Shown here piece by piece: positions 1 through 10,061 of a stretch of 27,078 nt of DNA. The notes under the pieces are model-generated. The model was given only the letters and a program-made list of their open reading frames with translations, made no database searches and was not told where the DNA came from. The position numbers and the translations under genes were made by a program. The DNA comes from Beroe ovata (lineage: Eukaryota; Ctenophora; Nuda; Beroida; Beroidae). The stretch is from positions 1 to 27,078 of the forward strand of contig CAMPET010000463.1 of the NCBI GenBank assembly GCA_946803715.1, given 5' to 3'. Positions within the stretch are counted from its first letter, which is position 1, and every line of letters starts with the position of its first letter.

Positions 1-89
1 TTCTCAGTACAACTGAAAACTTGATTAAGAATGAGCTGCAAGTCCTTTCCTTATCGACTTATGCTTCAATCTTTTCCCGGATCGACGTG

Positions 90-845
90 TCTTTTTACTT
101 CTGTGAAGAGCTCAAAAATAGCAACGAAAGAGAAATGTGTCTTTGAGAAATGAGCCCAATCAGCAATTCTCCTGTTTAAATAGGCTATCGCGATCAATAC
201 TTGGGAAATTTTGCGCAAAAGTTGGCTCCTATGACGAAAGTCAGGAGCTCAAAAATAGCAACGAAAGGGAAATGCGTCTTTGAGAAATGAACCCAGTCAG
301 CAATTCTCCTGTTTTTATAGGCTATCTCGAACAATACTTGGAAAATTGCACGCAAAAGTGGACTCTTAGTCTTATGTTGAAAGTCAGGAGCTCGAAAATT
401 GCAACGGAAGACAAGGTTGTCTTTGAGAAATGAGCCCAGTCAGCAATTCTCCTGTTTTTATAGGCTCAGTCAATCAATAGTTGGAAAATTTCACGCAAAA
501 GTCGACTATTAGTCTTGTGTTGAAAGTCAAGAGCTCAAAATTAACAACGAAAGAGAAATGTGTCTTTGAGAAATGAACCCAGTCAGCAATTCTTCTGTTT
601 TTATAGGCTATCTCGAACAATACTTGGAAAATTTCACGCAAAAGTCGACTATTAGTCTTGTGTTGAAAGTCAAGAGCTCGAAAATAGCAATGAAAGACAA
701 GTTCGTCAATCAATACTTGGAAAATTTCACGTGAAAGTCTACTCCTATGTTGAAGCTTAAGAGCTAGGAAAGAGCAACGAAAGCAAAATGTATCTTTGAG
801 AAATAAACCCACTCAGTAATTCTCCTGTTTTATATGCTGACTTGT
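90..845. repeat. ~140-bp tandem satellite, about 6 copies
   Basis: A degenerate unit recurs, recognisable by the core TCTTTGAGAAATGA followed by CAGCAATTCTCCTGTTT and then CAATACTTGG and CACGCAAAAG. The CTTTGAG core lies near 141, 278, 421, 563 and 793, a period of about 137-143 bp. The copy between 563 and 793 is internally shortened. A 112-codon open frame on the minus strand here is only the repeat read in one frame, since its peptide repeats with the DNA. No gene is supported. Confidence 0.85.
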
Positions 846-899
846 TCAATTTACAATAGGAAAGCTTGAATTGTTATTTGGAAGAAGAAGAACTAAAAA

Positions 900-1137
900 T
901 GTCGATGTGCAGCAGATAGGCACCTTATGCACGACTAGAGTTGACTTTTGGCGGTGAGAATGCTCACCTTCCTATGCTATCCTTTTCTGACCTGCCCGGT
1001 CATAGAGCTACAGTACACAAGCTCAGGAACTGAGGAATGGGCTAGATCCTTCTTACGATTCCCGATTCTGCATGATATACTGCAATTCCTAATGGTGAGA
1101 ATGCTCACCTGAATTTATTTTTCAACCATTATTATTG
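900..1137. repeat. Diverged repeat copy flanked by twin 16-bp hairpins
   Basis: Two identical short inverted repeats, GGTGAGAATGCTCACC, lie at 953-968 and 1094-1109, 141 bp apart. Between them is a diverged copy (about 1010-1085) of a segment found in the palindrome's left arm at about 1205-1285. Both contain GGCTAGATCCTTCT followed by an ATATACTG-like stretch. This suggests that the palindrome belongs to a repeat family with older relatives next to it. No gene is seen. Confidence 0.5.
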
Positions 1138-1320
1138 TGGTGCCCTTCTATAACTGAATCAGGAGTTCAATCCTATCAGTGTCATTTCCAGCAGCCAACG
1201 CTGTTACAGTGTATATAACTCATGGGGCAGAGGATTAGGCTAGATCCTTCTGACAACCCCGTCATAGTCATATATACTGTAATGTTCAGTTTGAAATTTC
1301 ACTGATAGTCTTTTGCTCCC

Positions 1321-1399
1321 GACCAGCTCAGAACTGCCGACCTCGCGACAGACACATTACTTAAAAGCCGGTGCTCTACCCAACCAAGCTACCATCGAC
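1321..1399 (-). repeat. tRNA-Lys(UUU)-like module, left arm
   Basis: Read on the minus strand, the segment resembles the D arm and anticodon region of an animal tRNA-Lys: TAGCTTGG, then GGTAGAGCACCGG, then CTTTTAAG with a UUU anticodon. The acceptor and T-arm pairing is poor. It is therefore more likely a tRNA-derived (SINE-like) relic than a working tRNA. A near-identical copy lies in the opposite arm of the palindrome. Confidence 0.45.
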
Positions 1400-1470
1400 C
1401 GTTTCTATATGATATTCAGAGTTACTTGTAGTCGAATTTTACACATTGATCATTAAAACCTCACTATATA

Positions 1471-1549
1471 GTACTGCACAGCGTAGCTTTGAACCTGCGA
1501 TGTTTGTGATGAGAGTCACCTGCTGTAGCCTCTGCACCACGGGCAGTAC
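1471..1549 (-). repeat. tRNA-like module with perfect 7-bp end stem, left arm
   Basis: This 79-nt minus-strand segment begins GTACTGC and ends GCAGTAC, a perfect 7-bp terminal stem. It has a B-box-like stretch, GGTTCAAAGC, where the T arm would be. The D and anticodon arms pair only partly. I read it as a tRNA-derived element, not a proven tRNA. The mirror copy at 2552-2630 has GGTTCGAAGC, closer to the B-box consensus. Confidence 0.4.
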
Positions 1550-1973
1550 ACACAAGAGAGAATTATTGTGCTATTTATAATGCTGCTAGCTTTCTATGTG
1601 ATGAAATAAGACACCGTTATGCTTTTGTATATAAGCGCCTCTATATTGAGATAATGTAAGGCAATTGTATTGCTTCATTATGTTGAGTTCCCATTCACTG
1701 AATGTACGACCAAGTCCTATAGTTCGTTTTATTTGTTGGAGCTATCTATTCTGATAGATGAATTAGATAATTCTCGATAGATTAGTTTGTTTTTCTCGAG
1801 AGTTCTGGAAAATTCTCGCATATCTGCCAAACAACTACTGCAGGTAGGTCATGTTTGTTATGCAAAGTGAGTATATGAGAGGTTCAGTAGCAATAGGTTT
1901 TGGGAACGGTAGAAAAACACCGAGACCTCATTGTGCTGAAAAATCTTGCAGAGAAACACACTGTCCACTCAGA

Positions 1974-2129
1974 GGGAAACCTCGGACCCATTTCCCGCCC
2001 CGCGGGAAATGGGTGTGGTGGTGGCCAGCCACCACCACAGAGGTTTCCCTCGGGAAACCTCGGACCCATTTCCCGCCCCGCGGGAAATGGGTGTGGTGGT
2101 GGCTGGCCACCACCACAGAGGTTTCCCTC
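1974..2129. repeat. Central tandem duplication, 2 x 78 bp, each with two hairpins
   Basis: Two copies of a 78-bp unit (1974-2051 and 2052-2129) sit on the axis of the large palindrome. Each unit contains a 13-bp stem, ACCCATTTCCCGC with GCGGGAAATGGGT around a CCC loop. It also contains a 10-bp stem, GTGGTGGTGG with CCACCACCAC. The loop of the second stem is CCAG in copy one and CTGG in copy two, which are reverse complements. The core is GC-rich in an AT-rich setting. Confidence 0.85.
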
Positions 2130-2551
2130 TGAGTGGACAGTGTGTTTCTCTGCAAGATTTTTCAGCACAATGAGGTCTCGGTGTTTTTCTACCGTTCCCA
2201 AAACCTATTGCTACTGAACCTCTCATATACTCACTTTGCATAACAAACATGACCTACCTGCAGTAGTTGTTTGGCAGATATGCGAGAATTTTCCAGAACT
2301 CTCGAGAAAAACAAACTAATCTATCGAGAATTATCTAATTCATCTATCAGAATAGATAGCTCCAACAAATAAAACGAACTATAGGACTTGGTCGTACATT
2401 CAGTGAATGGGAACTCAACATAATGAAGCAATACAATTGCCTTACATTATCTCAATATAGAGGCGCTTATATACAAAAGCATAACGGTGTCTTATTTCAT
2501 CACATAGAAAGCTAGCAGCATTATAAATAGCACAATAATTCTCTCTTGTGT

Positions 2552-2630
2552 GTACTGCCCGTGGTGCAGAGGCTACAGCAGGTGACTCTCATCACAAACA
2601 TCGCAGGTTCGAAGCTACGCTGTGCAGTAC
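2552..2630 (+). repeat. tRNA-like module with perfect 7-bp end stem, right arm
   Basis: Mirror copy of the module at 1471-1549. It starts GTACTGC, ends GCAGTAC and carries the B-box-like GGTTCGAAGC. A-box-like sequence (GTGGTGCAGAGG) follows the 5' stem. The internal arms pair imperfectly, so an active tRNA is not claimed. It could supply an internal RNA polymerase III promoter. Confidence 0.45.
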
Positions 2631-2702
2631 TATATAGTGAGGTTTTAATGATCAATGTGTAAAATTCGACTACAAGTAACTCTGATTATCATATAGAAAC
2701 GG

Positions 2703-2782
2703 CCGATGGTAGCTTGGATGGGTAGAGCACCGGCTTTTAAGTCATGTGTCTGTCGCAAGGTCGGCAGTTCTGAGCTGGTCGG
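2703..2782 (+). repeat. tRNA-Lys(UUU)-like module, right arm
   Basis: Mirror copy of 1321-1399 with a few substitutions. The stretches GGTAGAGCACCGG and CTTTTAAG match the D-arm and anticodon region typical of eukaryotic tRNA-Lys. The 3' half is diverged and pairs badly, so it is most likely a tRNA-derived repeat module. Confidence 0.45.
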
Positions 2783-2989
2783 GAGCAAAAGACTATCAGT
2801 GAAATTACAAACTGAACATTACAGTATATATGACTATGACGGGGTTTTCAGAAGGATCTAGCCTAATCCTCTGCCCCATGAGTTATATACACTGTAACAG
2901 CGTTGGCTGCTGGAAATGACACTGATAGGATTGAACTCCTGATTCAGTTATAGAAGGGCACCATCTTACTACTTATAATTGGTCCTCAT

Positions 2990-3002
2990 ATATATATATA
3001 TA
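2990..3002 (+). repeat. TA microsatellite, 5' flank of the Helitron
   Basis: A short (TA)n tract that resumes after 4261. The two halves are the target site split by the Helitron insertion. Confidence 0.8.
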
Positions 3003-4261
3003 TCTATAATATAAAGGAAGAAGGCACTTATAGAAAATCGGTTTTTTGTACACGAATAACTCGACCAAATGGACTTGGAGAGCCGGGATTTTTTGCAAGG
3101 TGTTAGAAAAAAGGATTCCGCTTAGGACGATCATTCGATATTTTTGATTTAGGTCTTAGATTTTTTGTAATCGGCGTCGGAAGTTTTGGGAAGAGATGCA
3201 AAAATCAATTATAGGGTGTAGCAGAATTTGCATTTAACGCCGTTGCTATGCGATTCAGGAGTTGCACGTGCGAGTGAATGCGCGCGTACAGATGCGTCTT
3301 CATTTCGTTGTTTCATTGTTTTGAAACGTTTCAAATTTCAATATTGATGGTCAATGATCATTACATCTACTGAGCATGGAACCACGCACAAACACACACA
3401 CGCACGATTCGTGCGTGCGGGAATATGACAACAGCAAGACATGCAAGTACTTTCGGCCTGAGAGATACGTTATCCTACTCAAGTGTACGCTTCGAAATCA
3501 AAGGAAAGAACTCAGAGATGAACACGATTCCATCCGTCGGTATGTATAAACCTTTTGACATAACTCTCACTTAACACGGTCAATGAGAGTATCCGGCTTT
3601 TTTGTCATGACATCTGCCATGGCATCATCTCTGTAATCTCTTAACACCACTTTTTTTCTTGACGTCATTTTTGCTTGGCACACTTTCACTCGACACTTCA
3701 TCTTTTGACAGCAGTTCCTCTAGATAACAGTCTCTTTCGACATCAGTCCCTCTTGAAAATTGACATCACTTGACGCCACTCCTCCTGACCTCAATATCAC
3801 TCGAGCCCAACCGAAGCCGTACGCGACCGGGATGGGAGCCAAGTCCCGACGTCCCGTGACTCCCAAGTTCTGAGAGTACCTACTGCAGTGTAAAGTACTT
3901 CCATTGAACTTGGTGGAGCTTTCTATGACACCATTGCTCCTGACATCACTCTCTCTCTTGGCACTTCTCCACATGATCGTGACACCACATTCCCGGACAC
4001 AAATTTTCTCGACACAGTGTTTCTTGACACCACTTCTCCAGACACAACTCTTCGCGAGACAGTTTTCCTTTGACATGTACTTTCCAGGACGATGAAATTT
4101 CTGACTATGGTCGTAGTAAACATTCATTTTCGGTTATTTTCCATGCTATGCGTGATCATGTATCACAAAAACGAAGAAAATTGCAAACGTTTATTTTGAT
4201 CGTAAATTCCCGTCGTATTCACTATTTATACTGTACTACGCCCCATCGACGGGTTTTCTAG
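3003..4261 (+). mobile_element. Non-autonomous Helitron-type transposon
   Basis: The segment starts with TCTATAATATAAAGG and ends with TTTTCTAG. It therefore has the 5' TC and 3' CTRR termini of Helitrons (rolling-circle transposons). A near-palindromic 12-mer, CCCATCGACGGG, lies just upstream of the terminal TTTTCTAG, as expected for the 3' termination hairpin. It is inserted exactly between A and T of a (TA)n tract, with no target duplication, also as in Helitrons. At 1,259 bp it has no Rep/helicase ORF, so it would depend on a helper element. The interior holds a degenerate GACA-containing repeat array. Orientation follows the termini. Confidence 0.75.
3590..4080 (+). repeat. Degenerate ~20-bp GACA(T/C)CA-type array inside the Helitron
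   Basis: Short motifs such as TTGACATCACT, TGACACCA and CGACACAG recur about every 15-25 bp, alternating with pyrimidine-rich CTTCTCC-like stretches. Open frames of 63-135 codons in this stretch, on both strands, show the repeat in their peptides and look non-coding. It may be a captured and decayed minisatellite. Confidence 0.5.
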
Positions 4262-4577
4262 TATATATATATATATAACAAAGAGATACAACACTGTTGG
4301 AGATGTACAATTTGTTTCACGGTTGCCCGATCATCAAGCATCTAAGACTAACTGACATAAATCATCATTAATCAACAGTTACTCCTTCATAAATTATGTC
4401 CCAAATCATACTTTTGAACAACTTCCTATAATAATTAAAAATTCTTAAATTTAGAAATTTAGAAATTTAAGGAGACGCCCGTGAGTGGTTAAAAACATTT
4501 CCTTAACAAAAATTTATTCTTATGGCGACATTTTGAAATCATTTCAGTTCTCTTATTGAGTAAAAATTTGGACTGGT
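4262..4577. other. Gene-free AT-rich interval
   Basis: It begins with the resumed (TA)n tract and is AT-rich, with a short direct repeat (AAATTTAGAAATTTAG) near 4445-4468. No promoter or splice site could be tied to the downstream polymerase ORF. Confidence 0.5.
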
Positions 4578-4582
4578 TTGTN

Positions 4583-7500
4583 AATTGTTTGCAAATACTG
4601 CAAACAGGAAATCAGGGAAGATAAATTGTCTAAGCATGAAGTACTGTGTAAAGACAAAGTTGATGAAGGCCACTGCAATCGGTCTGATGGCGTTCATGAG
4701 CACATTGATGATGATCCAGAGTGTAGCTCAGTATCAGGATCTTTCCGCTCATATCACCTGGAGATTGAAAACAGTTCTGATTATGACCTTATTCTAAGCA
4801 GAACGTGCTCTGTTGCCGCTAAAAGAGTTATTGAAAGTCTCCTAAAACATCCAGTGAAAGCTCAAATAATCGTAACATTGGTGTTTTACAAAAATGATCC
4901 TAGTGGAGAAAGGTTGGAGTCCGAAAAGGCATTCAGATCAGTATGCGAGCCTCTTTTAATAGGGGATGAAGTAAATGGGTTCATGTCAAGAGTTAAAGAG
5001 ACAATTCGTATTGAAATTGATACATATCAAAGATTTGGAAGTGGTTGGATCTTTGATAAGCATTGTTCCTCGAGACTAGAAATCGCTAAATATAGTCCTC
5101 TCTCTGCTTCGGGAACAGTCGTCATCCCCAAAAGATTGAAAAACATAAGATCTGTGCTCAACATTAAATCAAAGGATAATCGGTGTTTTCTATACTGTAT
5201 CCTGGCAAAACTTTTTCCCTGCTCAGGACCAAACTCAGATAGATACACGAAATACACCCCATTTGAGAACGAAATTAACATGGGTAAGGTCAAGTTTCCA
5301 GTAAAACTGACTGATATCAAAGATATTGAGAGACTGAATGGATTGTCCATCTCCGTATTTCAATGGTATCAAGAAAATGAATGGAATGAATGTGTTATAC
5401 CACTGAGACATGGCTGTGGTATTGGTACCCAAATCGATCTCTTATACATTGAAGACAAGGAAACGGCTCATTACATGCTAATCAAGAACTTTAACGCATT
5501 CATGAGGATGAGAACTAAGCATCATAACACTATGTTCTACTGCAGAAAATGTTTACATGGTTTTGTGGAGGAAGCAAAGCAACAAGAGCATAGCATCTTG
5601 TGCAGACAAGGGATAAATCAGTATCCAGAAATCCCATCAACTGGTTCCATCTCATTCAAGTCAACATTCAAGCAAGATAAGAAACTTTTTGCAGTATACT
5701 TTGACTTTGAATGTTTGACTGTCCCCTACAGCACATGTTATAACAAAACGGACAAAGCCTCTACAACAAAGTACCAGAAGCATGTTCCATGCAGTTTTTG
5801 CATTGTCACAACCTCAGCATTTGAGCATTATAAGGGAGAAGTGATTGTATTTAGCAATCCAGATCCAAAATGTGTGACTGTAGAGTTTATGAAAGAGTTG
5901 GAAAGGATCCATGATAGTATGATGAAATGCCATGAAGCCAACAGTTTCAAAGTTGACATGACTGAGGAGGATGAAATCAAGTTCAAGGAAGCCAAGAATT
6001 GTCACATATGTGAGAAATCTCTCCACTGGGACTCTGAAACAAACTACCCCGTGAGAGATCATGACCACACAAAACAGTTCAACAACTTCCGGGGAGCTGC
6101 TTGCAATACTTGCAATATGAACTATTTCAACAGGACTAAGAAAGTACCTGCATTTGCTCACAATTTGAAAGGATACGACATGAACTTGTTCCTCTTGGAT
6201 TTAGTTAAGTGGGTGGATGATTTAAACGTCATTCCAGAGAACCTCGAAAAATTCAAGGCAGTGTTCACTGAAAAGTACACTTTCCTCGACAGCTACGCAT
6301 TTTTATCATCTTCTCTGGATAAGCTGTCTAAAAACCTTCAAAAATCTGGTTATGACCAGTTTAAGCGATTGAAGGCCGAGTTTCCTGAACATTACCGTAT
6401 GTTAGCTGATAAAGGGGTGTACTTCTATGACTATGCAAGTTCTTACTCCATATTTGCAGAGAAGTCATTGCCTTCAAAGGATGCGTTCTACAATCAAATC
6501 AAAGAAGAGCACATATCAAATGAAGACTATAGTCGAGCCCAAGATGTGTTCACAAAGACAAACTGTGGAACACTTCTAGATTATATGCATCTCTACATAA
6601 AGACCGACACTCTGATCCTCTGTGATGTGTTTGAAAATTTTCGTAGTCTTTGTCTAAGTTACTATGGAATCGATGCATGCCATTATATGAGTCTGCCAGC
6701 ATTTGCATGGGATGCAATGTTGAAGATGACTGGTGTTTCGTTGGAACTCATGACAGATATTGAGCAATACACATTTGTGGAAGAGAATCTTAGAGGTGGA
6801 ACAACAACTATTAATCACAGACAATTCACGGCCAATAACAAATACCTTGAAGACTATGATCCTAAAGAACCCATGTCATACATCAAATATATAGACAGCA
6901 ATAACCTTTATGGAGCTGCCATGATGAGAAAACTTCCCATTGGGAACATGAGATGGTTAACCAGACTCGAAATTGATAATCTCGACATAGGAAACATCGA
7001 TTCAAATGGAGATACATGCTTCATTCTAGAAGTAGATTTGCATTATCCAGAGAGTCTTCATGATACTCACACTGACTACCCACTTGCTGTTGAAAAGAAG
7101 GTTATTCGTGAAGATCAGCTATCTCCTATTAACAGAGAATTTCTCAGGAAAAACAACGAGAAATTCAAACCATCTACAAAGCTTGTGCCTGACTTGCACC
7201 ATAAGTTCAAATACGTCTGTTCGTTGAGCAATCTGCAGCTTTTCTTAAAGCATGGTCTTATTCTTTCTGCTGTACACAGAGTGTTGGCAGCAGACCAGTC
7301 AGATTTCATGTCTAGCTATATCAATTTCAACTCTAACAAACGACAAGCAGCTTCATCAGATTTTGAAAAGGATTTCTTCAAGCTCCTCAACAATGCTGTT
7401 TATGGGAAGTTTATAGAGAGTGTACGGAAAAGAACGAACGTGGACGTTGTCAAAGATAGTAAGAAGGCGAACAAATTGATAGCAAAGCCACAATTTCTTG

Positions 7501-8192
7501 GTTTTCATATTTTAGATGAAAACATCACACTCGTTCAGACAGTTAAAAGGAAAATACTACTGAACAAACCAATCGCATGTGGCTTCATGGTACTTGAAAA
7601 TGCTAAAAATATCATGTATTCATTCTGGTATGATGTCTTGAAACCTAAGTATGGAGAAAGAATCAAATTGATACTGAGTGATACAGATAGTTTTGTATAT
7701 GGGGTGTATACAGAAGATTCCTACCAAGATTTACATGATATTCGAGATTTCATGGACTTATCGGGATATGCAAAAGATGGGATTCTTGGAAAATATCATG
7801 ATAACTCTAACAAAAAAGTACCCGGCAAATTCAGTGATGAAAAACCAAATGCTGTCATAAAAGAGGTCATAGCTCTTAAGCCAAAAATGTACTCTATTCT
7901 CTGCCATGAACTTGATAAACGTGAAGAGAAAGGCAGCTATCACGTGAAGCACTGTGCAACTGCCAAAGGTGTATCTAAGACAGCCAAACAACGGATCACT
8001 CACCAACAGTACAAAGATACTCTATTTTCATCAGGGACTACTATGACATCGTCGAAAGCTATCAGGACTTTCAATAACACCCTCTACAGTGTGAAGATAA
8101 CAAAACGAGGACTGTCTGCTTACGACGACAAGAAGTATATTTTGGATAATAAGATTGAAACTTTAAGCTATGGACATTACAAACTGCGTTAA
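4583..8192 (+). CDS. Family-B DNA polymerase (DNA_pol_B_2, Polinton/virus-like), 5' end unresolved
   Basis: This ~1,200-codon uninterrupted frame has the full set of family-B motifs. Counting from the upstream TTG codon at 4578: Exo I FDFE (D376, E378), Exo II HNLKGYD (N529, D534), Exo III Y673/D677, Pol A DSNNLY (D773), Pol B NNAVYG (N939, Y942) and Pol C SDTDS (D1035, D1037). Both exonuclease and polymerase sites thus look intact. Two C2H2/C2HC-like zinc knuckles lie at 5-24 and 322-342. An HNH/endonuclease VII-like insert at 475-513 (CxxC, DHDH, CxxC) sits between Exo I and Exo II. This layout is typical of protein-primed polymerases of Polinton-like elements and related viruses. No integrase, packaging ATPase, protease or capsid gene is adjacent, so it is an orphan or relic copy. 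N at 4582 makes the start unreadable: the codon is TNA, a TGA lies upstream at 4557, and the first in-frame ATG is about 135 codons in. Confidence 0.9.
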
Positions 8193-8537
8193 TTTTCATG
8201 ACCAAATATTAGCATAAGTTTTCATCGTGGGAAGTAACTATGATTTTATGTGTTGATTTTGTTAATTATGCATCTATTATACTTAATTATTCAATTAACT
8301 ACTTTGTTTGAATTCTTGACACTAATTATAGGGCGCGGTCAGGGTGGGTGTGGTAAGGGGAGCTAGGGTTAGGAAGCGCCTCAGAACAAAACTGTGAAAA
8401 AAGTGGTACCACACTTTTAGGTGATACAGCGGTACCATTTTACATACTACTTATTCACCATCTAAAGCGTGATGTTATACTGTTATACATGCAATACCTA
8501 AATCTTATGCGCGATTTGCGCTACCAAACGAAAATGG
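8193..8537. other. Intergenic gap between convergent genes
   Basis: An AT-rich stretch followed by a G-rich tract (about 8331-8372). It separates the polymerase stop from the stop of the carboxylase on the other strand. No terminal repeat closing a Polinton-type element and no clear polyadenylation signal could be identified. Confidence 0.4.
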
Positions 8538-10060
8538 TCATTCCTCAAGCTCATACAGCAGCTGTCCTTTGGATACCCTGTCCCCTTCTTTGAAACTGAT
8601 TGAAGACACAATACCATCTCTGTGAGCTACAATATCAAACAACATCTTCATCACATTGATCTGAAGAATGACATCACCTCGCTTCACTGAATCGCCAACA
8701 GCCGCAAATATCTTCTGTACTAAGCCCTCTGCCGAGGAAACCCCATCATCTTTCTTACCCTCCTCCCTAGCCTGTAAATATGCCGGGATGGGTCTTGTTA
8801 ACAGAACTTCCACCCCATCGCAATAAACATGGAGATTATTCCCATCTTGGACAATCTTACATCCTAACTTTTTGCTTGGACACTCTCCAGCAGCAGTGAT
8901 CACGTTACCATCACTGGAAACATCCACAGATAGCTCGATCTCAGGCTTACCATCAATAGAAACAAAATACTTAGGAGCAACACATCGGATCTTAAAGTCA
9001 ATCTTCGTTTCTCCCTTCAAGAGTTGAAACTCTTCGACATGGTGCAAGTTTATTCTGGAAAACAGTGCCTGCGACCATGGCGAACTAGTTTTGACTCCGA
9101 CATTGTTAACGAGGTATGTTACAGCTACCAGAGCGAGGTTCTCGTCAGACATATCTGGTCGTGGAGGGAACAGAGTATCCTTGTGTTCGGTGATGAAGTC
9201 AATATGAACATTGGCCGCCTCGAATTCCGGATGAGTAGCGAGATCTTTTAGAAACTTGATGTTGGTTGTCAGTCCCACAACATGGTATTCTTGCAGCTTG
9301 CTATGCAGCATTGAAAGTGCTGCAGCCCTATCAGGAGCCCATACACAGAGCTTCGCAATCATCGGATCATAGAACACGGACACTGCGTCACCCTGTCTTA
9401 TACTCGTGTCTATCCTCACTGTGTCTGTTTCTGGGGGTGTGGATAGGTACCTGATATCTCCTGAACCAGGCATGAAGTTATTGTCCGGGTCTTCTGCATA
9501 TACACGGGCCTCAAACGCATGACCCCGCACATTCACTTCCTCCTGAGTGAAAGGCAGAGGCTCGCCCTGGGAGACTCGCAGTTGAAGTTCCACCAAATCA
9601 ACACCTGTCACCATCTCGGTGATGGGGTGCTCCACCTGCAGACGGGTGTTCATTTCCATAAAGTAGAACTTCCTCTCAACAGTGTCCATGATGAACTCAA
9701 CTGTTCCAGCACTCTTGTAGCCCACCGCTTTGGCTGCTTTGACAGCCATCTCCCCGATTTCACGATGTTCCTCAGGAGTTAATCCTGGAGCTGGAGCTTC
9801 CTCGATGATCTTCTGATAACGACGTTGGACAGAGCAATCTCTGTTCGAAAAGTAAAGTGCGTTACCGTGTGCATCAGCAATGACTTGCACCTCAACATGA
9901 CGGGGCTGGAAGTCGAAGAATCTCTCCATGATAACTCGGTCATCATTGAACGCTTTGATTGATTCCTCTTTGGCTGACCTGAGAGCTTGCATGAAATCCT
10001 TCTCATCGAACACCATCCTCATCCCCTTACCTCCTCCACCGGACACTGCCTTAATGATAA
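8538..10060 (-). CDS. MCCC1: 3-methylcrotonyl-CoA carboxylase alpha-type biotin carboxylase, 5' truncated at N
   Basis: About 508 codons match the mitochondrial biotin-dependent carboxylase alpha subunit of leucine breakdown. The reaction is ATP-driven carboxylation of biotin, then transfer to 3-methylcrotonyl-CoA by the beta subunit. In order one sees the ATP-grasp loop GGGGKGMR, the PRHVEVQV and RDCSVQRRYQKIIEEAPAPG blocks, the catalytic EMNTRLQVEHPITEM, the biotin-carboxylase C-terminal RGHAFEARVYAEDP, an MCC-like linker and a C-terminal biotinyl domain ending at the stop. The biotinyl site reads VMKML (Lys codon at 8646-8648) instead of the usual AMKME, and the conserved Pro-Met-Gly loop before it is altered. 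The part beyond N 10061 belongs to a different gene. No intron is present, although MAF1 and FARS2 in this window are split. Propionyl-CoA carboxylase alpha is the main alternative. Confidence 0.85.
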
Positions 10061-10061
10061 N

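Larger units (their letters stand above)
1138..2963. repeat. 1.83-kb near-perfect palindrome (foldback-like element)
   Basis: The left arm (1138 to about 1973) is repeated in reverse complement in the right arm (about 2130-2963). The axis is at 2050/2051: every matched pair of positions sums to 4101. The arms begin and end with TGGTGCCCTTC and its complement. Each arm contains two tRNA-like modules, and the axis holds a tandem duplication of a 78-bp hairpin unit. Overlapping open frames of 75-105 codons on both strands around 1851-2250 mirror each other and are by-products of the symmetry. No transposase is seen. A foldback-type element, a recent inverted duplication or a library artefact are the alternatives; scattered arm mismatches argue against a simple artefact. 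Confidence 0.9.

Noticed and set aside
474-812. 112-codon minus-strand open frame
   Set aside because: It lies in the 140-bp satellite and the peptide repeats with the DNA unit.
1851-2250. Mirror-image open frames of 75-105 codons on both strands
   Set aside because: They arise from the palindrome's symmetry and its GC-rich axis; no protein features.
3720-4127. 135-codon minus-strand open frame in the Helitron
   Set aside because: Its peptide is a string of near-repeats (SGEVVSRNTVS-like in the overlapping frame) that follow the DNA array.
8331-8372. Telomere-like GGGTTAGG word
   Set aside because: A single occurrence in a G-rich stretch; no array.
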